This document shows, one piece after another, positions 1-4,680 of a DNA stretch of 5,703 nucleotides; position 1 is the stretch's first letter; each line of letters begins with the position of its first letter. This DNA is from an uncultured Pseudomonadota bacterium. GTDB taxonomy: Bacteria; Myxococcota; UBA796. The notes under the pieces are model-generated. The model had not been told where the DNA came from, ran no database searches, and saw only the letters and a program-made list of their open reading frames with translations. The translations under genes were made by a program, and so were the position numbers. The stretch lies in contig CAJWHX010000248.1 of NCBI GenBank assembly GCA_913040875.1, positions 1-5,703 of the forward strand, written 5' to 3'.

Positions 1-98
1 CTTTTACCCTAGTCTTGTAATTGCGGACTGTGTCAGTTATTTCTAGAGCATTTCAAATTCACAATTGTTCCATCGGACATATACCCCAGGACTCTACA
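1..98 (+). promoter_or_regulatory. 5' leader of the first operon, weak promoter candidates
   Basis: No open frame crosses this stretch on the + strand: all three frames meet stops within the first 46 bases, so no upstream same-strand gene reaches the first gene from inside the window. Two weak sigma70-like pairs are visible. One is TTGTAA at 15-20 with TATTTC at 38-43 (17-base spacer). The other is TTCACA at 58-63 with TATACC at 80-85 (16-base spacer). The second would start transcription almost on the first start codon, so it could serve only the channel gene. An 8-base palindrome, ACAATTGT, lies at 61-68. None of these is strong, and the true promoter may lie before the window. Confidence 0.2.
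88..91 (+). promoter_or_regulatory. Ribosome binding site of the small ORF
   Basis: AGGA lies 7 bases before the ATG at 99. It is the main reason for starting the small gene at this ATG and not at the farther upstream in-frame TTG at 21, which has no such signal. Confidence 0.5.
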
Positions 99-272
99 AT
101 GAATCTATTCATCCGCATCGGAAGAACATTAATTCGGCGCGCCAGTACAAAATTTATGGATAAAGTCGGCTCAAAAGTTGTTTCTAGAATGACTGACACG
201 TCATCTGATGCCCCCAATGCCTCTTACGAACCGAAGCGAAATCACTCTTCGAGTTCCAACCAAAATTCTTGA
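99..272 (+). CDS. Small basic protein of unknown function, 57 aa
   Basis: I do not recognise this protein. Residues 1-31 look like one amphipathic, strongly basic helix (MNLFIRIGRTLIRR, then a Lys/Val stretch ending KVVSR). Residues 32-57 are a low-complexity polar tail rich in Ser and Asn. There is no signal peptide or full membrane span; the N-terminal helix could lie on a membrane surface, which is inference. Support for a real gene comes from AGGA at 88-91 with 7-base spacing and from its TGA at 270-272, only 13 bases before the channel start, with the channel's Shine-Dalgarno sequence directly after the stop. It could be a small accessory protein, a translated leader affecting translation of the channel gene, or a chance frame. 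No homology could be tested. Confidence 0.5.
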   Translation: MNLFIRIGRTLIRRASTKFMDKVGSKVVSRMTDTSSDAPNASYEPKRNHSSSSNQNS

Positions 273-273
273 T

Positions 274-278
274 AAGGA
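274..278 (+). promoter_or_regulatory. Ribosome binding site that fixes the MscS start
   Basis: AAGGA ends 7 bases before the ATG at 286. The alternative in-frame ATG at 208 has no purine-rich site before it and would put 26 polar residues in front of a well-formed signal peptide. The site starts 2 bases after the stop codon of the small ORF, which suggests translational coupling. Confidence 0.7.
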
Positions 279-285
279 CACCAAA

Positions 286-1806
286 ATGTTCACCCGTTTG
301 ATTCAATTCATCGTTGCAGTAGTGTTCGGTGCAGTGGTGTCTATTGGAACCTCTGAAGCCTACGATGCAAATTGCACGACACCTGTAGACGCCACCAAAA
401 GCCTTTTGAAGAACCTGATGGGTGACAACTGGGATACTGCGACGGCTGCAAAATGTATCCGAGGAGATGAAAAAGCCGCCATTCAATTAAAACAAGTACT
501 CGATGCCAAAGGAATCTTTGTCGATTACGGTAAACTGCCAAGTACACCTGACTACGTCAATGACAGTGGCAATCCAATCGTTGTACTGGATACACGACTG
601 CCTGAAGTAGAACTGGAGCGTGTGGAAGGAGGTCCTTTTGCTGGTCAGTGGCAAGTTTCCGAACTCAGCAAAGATAATATCCAGGTTTTATACGGCGAAA
701 CCTTTTCTGGGTATGTCAGAGCTTTTCTAGACGTACTCCCCGCAACATTTTTTGAAACAATCTTTGGATTGCAACTCTGGCAGTATTTGCTGTTCATGAT
801 CATATTGTTCTTTTCATGGCTGGCAGGAAGATTGGTGGATCGAGTCATCTACAATCAGTTCTTGGCATTTATTGAGAAGCAAACCTTCTCCTTGGACCCA
901 ACCAAACTCTTGCCTCTACGCAACCCCATCGTTTGGCTGATCGTTTCTCTGTTGTTCATGGCTGGATTGCCGGATCTACAACTGCCTGTTCGGATTAGCG
1001 GCGGCTTATTTTTCATAACCAGACTCGTTATGTCCTTTTCAGCGGTGATCTTCTGTTCTAGAATTATCGATCTACTCAGTGAAATATTTTTATCCAAGGC
1101 GGAACTAACAGAATCCAAACTGGATGATCAACTGATTCCACTCATCAACCGAGCAGGAAAAACGCTGGTGTGGATTCTGGGAATCGTATTCATCTTGCAA
1201 AACATGGGTGTCCAGGTGACTGCTTTGGTCGCTTTTGGTTCCGTAGGTGGGGTTGCCATTGCGCTAGCCTCCAAAGACACCGTTGAAAACCTTTTCGGGT
1301 CGCTAGTGGTCTTTATTGATCAACCGTTCCAAATTGGAGATTATGTCATTATTGATGGTTCGATTGAAGGGGTGATTGAAGAGGTTGGGTTCCGTTCAAC
1401 ACGCATCCGCACACTGGACAAAACCTTGATCTCGGTCCCAAATGCCAAAATCGCACACTGTACTGTAAACAATTATGCAAAGATCCCCGAGCGACGATTC
1501 AAATGCACACTCGCTCTGCGATATGACACCACAACCACCCAAATGGAAGCGTTCATTGAGGATTTGCGCAGCTACCTATCGGAACATGAGAAGATCAACT
1601 CCGATTCTGTCATCGTTTATTTTGCCGATATGAACAGCTTTTCTCTCGATGTTCTTGTAATGGCTTTTATAAAGAGTAATCAGTGGATTGATCTGGTGAA
1701 GTTCAAACACGAAGCCTTTTTACAGTTCATGAAGATTGCTGAGAAACATGGCATCGGCTATGCCTTCCCAACAACAACCATCGAACTCGAAGACCAACCC
1801 AAATAG
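286..1806 (+). CDS. MscS-family mechanosensitive ion channel with periplasmic N-terminal domain
   Basis: This 506-residue protein is predicted to be an inner-membrane channel that opens under membrane tension and releases solutes during hypo-osmotic shock. Residues 1-25 form a signal peptide with an S-E-A cleavage site. Residues 26 to about 160 are a periplasmic domain with the TTPVDATKSLL and ERVEGGPFAGQW segments seen in larger MscS relatives, and two cysteines (C30, C57) that could pair. Hydrophobic helices lie near 164-181, 213-228, 237-257 and 291-307. A Gly/Ala-rich pore helix follows at about 310-343 (AFGSVGGVAIALASKDTVEN), then the MscS beta domain (DQPFQIGDYVII, 345-356) and a mixed C-terminal domain ending in the family-typical FPTTTIEL (494-501). 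It is longer than E. coli MscS (286 residues) because of the extra N-terminal part. The start at 286 is chosen for its ribosome binding site and signal peptide. Family assignment is firm; gating and ion preference are unknown. Confidence 0.93.
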   Translation: MFTRLIQFIVAVVFGAVVSIGTSEAYDANCTTPVDATKSLLKNLMGDNWDTATAAKCIRGDEKAAIQLKQVLDAKGIFVDYGKLPSTPDYVNDSGNPIVVLDTRLPEVELERVEGGPFAGQWQVSELSKDNIQVLYGETFSGYVRAFLDVLPATFFETIFGLQLWQYLLFMIILFFSWLAGRLVDRVIYNQFLAFIEKQTFSLDPTKLLPLRNPIVWLIVSLLFMAGLPDLQLPVRISGGLFFITRLVMSFSAVIFCSRIIDLLSEIFLSKAELTESKLDDQLIPLINRAGKTLVWILGIVFILQNMGVQVTALVAFGSVGGVAIALASKDTVENLFGSLVVFIDQPFQIGDYVIIDGSIEGVIEEVGFRSTRIRTLDKTLISVPNAKIAHCTVNNYAKIPERRFKCTLALRYDTTTTQMEAFIEDLRSYLSEHEKINSDSVIVYFADMNSFSLDVLVMAFIKSNQWIDLVKFKHEAFLQFMKIAEKHGIGYAFPTTTIELEDQPK

Positions 1807-1818
1807 AAGTGAGTACAC

Positions 1819-2241
1819 ATGCGCTTTCATGAGGCCAATCACGGCATTTATTTCGATGACTTAGACATATTTGGTGTATTACACAATGCACGGTATCCTT
1901 TACTGATCGAACGAACCATCGGAGCCTTCTGGAAAAAGATGGGCTGGGGCGGACTGTCTGAACTTGAGCGAAACCCAGATCAGTTTCATCTGGTACGCGT
2001 CAATCACTTTGAGTACATCCGGGCGGTTGAAGGTGTCGATGAAGTCCGTGTCCGAGTATGGATAGAAAAATTGGGACGGACCAGCCTCACTTTTGGATTC
2101 TCTGTGCTGCCTATTGACGAGGATACCCCTTATGCTACGGGTCACCGTGTTCTGGTATGTGTGGACCCAACCGCCAGACAACCCAAACCATGGTCCGAAG
2201 AGTTTAGAATCCAACTCGAACCCTATCGAAAAGATCGATAA
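1819..2241 (+). CDS. Hotdog-fold acyl-CoA thioesterase (4HBT/YbgC/FadM-like)
   Basis: This 140-residue protein has the length and layout of a single-domain 4-hydroxybenzoyl-CoA thioesterase-type enzyme, which hydrolyses acyl-CoA thioesters to acid and CoA, usually in the cytoplasm as a tetramer. The catalytic segment is at residues 11-32: YFDDLDIFGVLHNARY leading into the long hotdog helix LLIERTI. Asp16 aligns with the catalytic Asp17 of Pseudomonas 4-hydroxybenzoyl-CoA thioesterase, and the LHNARY part matches the usual V-x-H-N/A-x-Y pattern. The strands follow as VRVNHFEYIRAV (59-70), EVRVRVWIEKLGRTSL (75-90) and TFGFSVL (91-97). The ATG is 12 bases after the channel stop, with only a weak GTGAG-type site before it, so translation may be coupled. 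The acyl substrate cannot be read from the sequence. Confidence 0.88.
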   Translation: MRFHEANHGIYFDDLDIFGVLHNARYPLLIERTIGAFWKKMGWGGLSELERNPDQFHLVRVNHFEYIRAVEGVDEVRVRVWIEKLGRTSLTFGFSVLPIDEDTPYATGHRVLVCVDPTARQPKPWSEEFRIQLEPYRKDR

Positions 2242-2281
2242 CAAAGATTGACAACTTGGTTTCAATATCACCCAAGAATTC

Positions 2282-2286
2282 AGGAA
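2282..2286 (+). promoter_or_regulatory. Ribosome binding site that fixes the FBPase start
   Basis: AGGAA ends 6 bases before the ATG at 2293. It favours this start over the in-frame TTG at 2248, which would add 15 residues that class I fructose-1,6-bisphosphatases do not have. Confidence 0.7.
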
Positions 2287-2292
2287 CAGCAT

Positions 2293-3294
2293 ATGAGTCA
2301 GCAATTTGAAGAAGGCATCACACTAGACCGATTCATTTTCGCAACCACAAAAGCCCACCGAGAAGCCCAAGGAATCTTTGCCACATTGCTGCGCCAGATT
2401 GCACTCGCCGGTCGATTGGTCTCCAGTCGTGTCAATCGAGCGGGTTTGGCAGGGATGCTCGGTGCAACAGGGGAAACCAACGTACAAGGAGAGTTTGTAC
2501 AGAAGCTAGACATCTATGCCAATGAGGCTTTTAAACGGGCAATCGAACATGTTGGCGTATGCTGCGCTGTGGTCTCTGAAGAGGATGAGGAGCCCTTCTT
2601 AATTCCTGAGCCGTTTCACTCCGGTCGATACATTGTATGCATCGATCCACTAGATGGATCGTCAAATATCGACGTCAATGCAACCATTGGAACCATCTTT
2701 GGAATCTTCCATCGAACGTCCGACGAGGGAACCCCTGCACAAACAAATGACTATCTTCGAGTGGGCAGAGACATGGTCGCTGCGGGATACATCATTTATG
2801 GTTCTGGAACGGTACTGGTCCTCAGTACAGGGACTGGTGTGTACGGATTCACGCTAGATCCTTTGGTTGGCGAATTTTTCTTGTCACACTCCAATATGCA
2901 ACTCAAACCAAGAGCATACACCTATTCTGTGAATGAAGGCTACGCCGCAAAATGGGACCCTCGCCTTCGGTCGTTCATTGAAGACATCAAAGACTCCAGT
3001 GACAACTGGAAAGCACGATACATTGGCTCTCTAGTCGCTGACTTTCATCGGAATCTTTTAAAAGGCGGCATATTCATGTACCCAGGAACATTGACGGATC
3101 CCAAAGGCAAACTCCGTCTACTCTATGAGGCGTTCCCACTGGCTTTTTTGGTTGAAGCCGCCGGTGGTCGAGCATCCAATGGATCGCAAGACATCCTAGA
3201 CTTATTGCCAGTAGATCATCATGAGCGTACACCACTGTTTCTTGGCAACACTGAAAATGTAAACGATATCGAAGCGGTATTGAGTGACACCTGA
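2293..3294 (+). CDS. fbp: Fructose-1,6-bisphosphatase class 1
   Basis: The enzyme hydrolyses fructose 1,6-bisphosphate to fructose 6-phosphate and phosphate, the committed step of gluconeogenesis (and of the Calvin cycle where present), in the cytoplasm with Mg2+. The 333 residues match the usual class I length of about 330-340. Signatures appear in order: GETNVQGE (60-67), the metal-binding acidic cluster SEEDEE (95-100), the family signature DPLDGSSNID (118-127), YGSGT (169-173), NEG (214-216), the substrate-binding stretch RYIGSLVADFHRNL (242-255), and LLYEAFPLAFLVEAAGG (276-292), which holds the last metal-binding Glu (E279). All metal and substrate motifs look intact. The gene follows the thioesterase by 51 bases and overlaps the alkD-like gene by 11 bases. 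Allosteric AMP control is common in the family; I did not try to verify the AMP site here. Confidence 0.96.
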   Translation: MSQQFEEGITLDRFIFATTKAHREAQGIFATLLRQIALAGRLVSSRVNRAGLAGMLGATGETNVQGEFVQKLDIYANEAFKRAIEHVGVCCAVVSEEDEEPFLIPEPFHSGRYIVCIDPLDGSSNIDVNATIGTIFGIFHRTSDEGTPAQTNDYLRVGRDMVAAGYIIYGSGTVLVLSTGTGVYGFTLDPLVGEFFLSHSNMQLKPRAYTYSVNEGYAAKWDPRLRSFIEDIKDSSDNWKARYIGSLVADFHRNLLKGGIFMYPGTLTDPKGKLRLLYEAFPLAFLVEAAGGRASNGSQDILDLLPVDHHERTPLFLGNTENVNDIEAVLSDT

Positions 3295-4009
3295 AGATAC
3301 GAACAGTGTTGAGGTGATCACAGCGCAGTTGAAGGCGATGGCATCCGAAGAACGTGCCAAGATTACACGACGCTTTTTCAAGACAGGTAAGGGCACCTAC
3401 TCTGAACACGATGAGTTCATTGGTATACGAGTACCACAGCTGAGACAGATGGCTAGAGAGCATATCTCCTTATCAATCCTCGACACACAAAGACTCTTAG
3501 ACTCCCCCATTCATGAACAGAGACACTTGGCTCTACTCATTTGGACAACACAATACAAACGCAAATCGACGACGGATCTTGAGCGAGAGACAATCTACAA
3601 CGCATATCTGGAATCATGGAAGCAGATCAATAACTGGGACCTTGTAGATACGACCACACCACACATCATGGGCGAGCATCTCCTGAATCGCCCACGCGAC
3701 ATTTTGTACCGCTGGGGTATCGATGCAAACCTATGGAAACGACGAATGTCCATCGTTGCAACCTGGGCTTTCATTAAACGAGGCGATCTGGATGACACCT
3801 TCACACTATCGACTACACTACTCCATGACAAAGAAGATTTGATGCACAAAGCAGTCGGATGGATGCTTCGAGAAGCCGGTAAAAGAGACCGAAGTCGACT
3901 GGTCAAACACCTCGAGAGCTACAGACATCAAATGCCGAGAACCATGCTTCGCTACAGTATTGAGAAGTTCACCGCTGATGAACGTCGATACTTCTTGAGT
4001 AAACCGTAG
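3284..4009 (+). CDS. DNA alkylation repair protein (AlkD-like HEAT-repeat glycosylase)
   Basis: This 241-residue protein belongs to the AlkC/AlkD superfamily. AlkD enzymes excise positively charged alkylated bases such as 3-methyladenine and 7-methylguanine without flipping the base, using a fold of HEAT-like helical repeats. The signature NNWDLVD is at 116-122, and AVGWMLREAGKRD is at 190-202. By spacing, W118, D122, R154 and W193 correspond to the Bacillus cereus AlkD residues W109, D113, R148 and W187, so the active-site set seems complete. The N-terminal RFFKTGKGTYSEHDEFIGIRVP (30-51) is typical of the bacterial family. The GTG start at 3284 overlaps the end of fbp and has a poor ribosome binding site, suggesting translational coupling. 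Other in-frame starts are GTG at 3314 and ATG at 3338, but these would trim the first helix. The length with the GTG start is close to that of B. cereus AlkD (237 residues). Confidence 0.9.
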   Translation: MTPEDTNSVEVITAQLKAMASEERAKITRRFFKTGKGTYSEHDEFIGIRVPQLRQMAREHISLSILDTQRLLDSPIHEQRHLALLIWTTQYKRKSTTDLERETIYNAYLESWKQINNWDLVDTTTPHIMGEHLLNRPRDILYRWGIDANLWKRRMSIVATWAFIKRGDLDDTFTLSTTLLHDKEDLMHKAVGWMLREAGKRDRSRLVKHLESYRHQMPRTMLRYSIEKFTADERRYFLSKP

Positions 4010-4192
4010 AATTCATAAAGTCAATCATCTCATATCGGAGCCCTTCAACCAAATCCGACCCAGAATACACAGTGACCGCAAAAGATCAGAGTCAACCATT
4101 CCATCAACCATGAACTTTGTATCCATAGAATTGCAATCCCATTGAAAGAAATCGGGTACACTGTCTCTACATCTTACATGCACGGAGTCCTT
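4010..4192 (+). promoter_or_regulatory. Non-coding break between two transcription units
   Basis: This 183-base stretch separates the tightly packed operon from the exported-protein pair. No GC-rich hairpin with a T-run follows the alkD-like gene; the only small inverted repeat is TCGGA...TCCGA around 4035-4058, too weak for a terminator. A -10-like TAGAAT lies at 4126-4131 without a good -35 partner. TTGCAA (4131-4136) and TACACT (4157-4162) are 20 bases apart, which is too wide for a standard promoter. TCAACCA occurs three times (4045, 4092, 4104). A promoter for the downstream pair is expected here from layout, but none can be pinned down. Confidence 0.3.
4184..4187 (+). promoter_or_regulatory. 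Ribosome binding site that fixes a GTG start
   Basis: GGAG lies 5 bases before the GTG at 4193. The in-frame ATG at 4178 and TTG at 4142 have no comparable site, so this decides the start of the secreted protein in favour of GTG. Confidence 0.6.
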
Positions 4193-4669
4193 GTGAAACC
4201 CCATCCTCTTTATGCCTTCTCCAGTCTTTTATTGAGTGCATCCGTATTTATATACACTCTAAGCGTTGTCTTGGGTTCCGCTCAAGCTTTGCCCCACACT
4301 CAAAATGTATCAATGGGGAGCAATCCGCTGTTCTCTTTTGGTGGAACGATATCAAATGGAAACAGCCTTGTTTTAACAGCCCCGAACGATCAAATGATGG
4401 TTGTCACAGATGTCATCCTTACAATGAACAGCAACAGCTGCTCTTCAAGTGTTGAACTGACGGACTCAAACGGAAGCGTACTCTCACATTTCAAGCTGCT
4501 GAGTTACAATCATCTAGGTACCTACCGTGCAGCTCAATCCGAACCGTCCTCTATCCAGCACTCTTTCAACAGTGGTATTGCAACAGGCCCCAACGCCTCT
4601 CTTACCATTGCCGAAACGGGCTCCTGCAATGTCGCTTACACACTATCTGGATACTACGCTCAACCATAA
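4193..4669 (+). CDS. Secreted protein of unknown function, 158 aa, two cysteines
   Basis: I do not recognise this protein. From the GTG start it begins with a classic signal peptide: K2, a hydrophobic core at about residues 9-28, and an A-Q-A cleavage site after residue 32. The mature part of about 126 residues is rich in Ser, Thr, Asn and Gly and alternates hydrophobic residues as in a beta-sandwich: SLVLTAP (58-64), MMVVTDVILTM (68-78), SSVELTDSNGSVLSHFKLL (85-103), ASLTIAETG (135-143) and AYTLSGYYAQP (148-158). The only two cysteines, C83 and C145, could form one disulfide. There is no C-terminal membrane anchor and no lipobox. The stop is 11 bases before the repeat lipoprotein gene, so the two are probably co-transcribed and both exported. 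It could be a surface or extracellular structural or adhesive protein; that is a guess. Starting at ATG 4178 instead would add 5 residues. Confidence 0.75.
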   Translation: MKPHPLYAFSSLLLSASVFIYTLSVVLGSAQALPHTQNVSMGSNPLFSFGGTISNGNSLVLTAPNDQMMVVTDVILTMNSNSCSSSVELTDSNGSVLSHFKLLSYNHLGTYRAAQSEPSSIQHSFNSGIATGPNASLTIAETGSCNVAYTLSGYYAQP

Positions 4670-4674
4670 GGGAG
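4670..4674 (+). promoter_or_regulatory. Ribosome binding site of the repeat lipoprotein
   Basis: GGGAG follows directly after the stop codon of the secreted protein and lies 6 bases before the ATG at 4681. It confirms that start and suggests coupled translation of the pair. Confidence 0.7.
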
Positions 4675-4680
4675 ACTGAA

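Noticed and set aside
136..143. GGCGCGCC palindrome in the small ORF.
   Set aside because: An isolated 8-base palindrome inside a coding frame, with no flanking symmetry or second copy seen.
208..285. Longer start of the MscS gene at ATG 208.
   Set aside because: It adds 26 polar residues in front of a good signal peptide, has no ribosome binding site and overlaps the small ORF.
184..1118. Several minus-strand open frames opposite the MscS gene.
   Set aside because: They lie wholly opposite a well-supported coding gene or its upstream small ORF, with no starts, domains or spacing that would suggest expression.
2248..2292. Longer start of the fbp gene at TTG 2248.
   Set aside because: ATG 2293 has AGGAA at 6-base spacing and gives the usual family length.
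4035..4058. Small inverted repeat TCGGA...TCCGA as a terminator after the alkD-like gene.
   Set aside because: The stem is only five pairs with a loop of about 14 bases and no T-run follows.
4045..4110. Three copies of TCAACCA before the exported-protein pair, the last two 12 bases apart.
   Set aside because: A 7-base word repeated three times without even spacing or symmetry is weak evidence for an operator; it may be chance in a CA-rich stretch.
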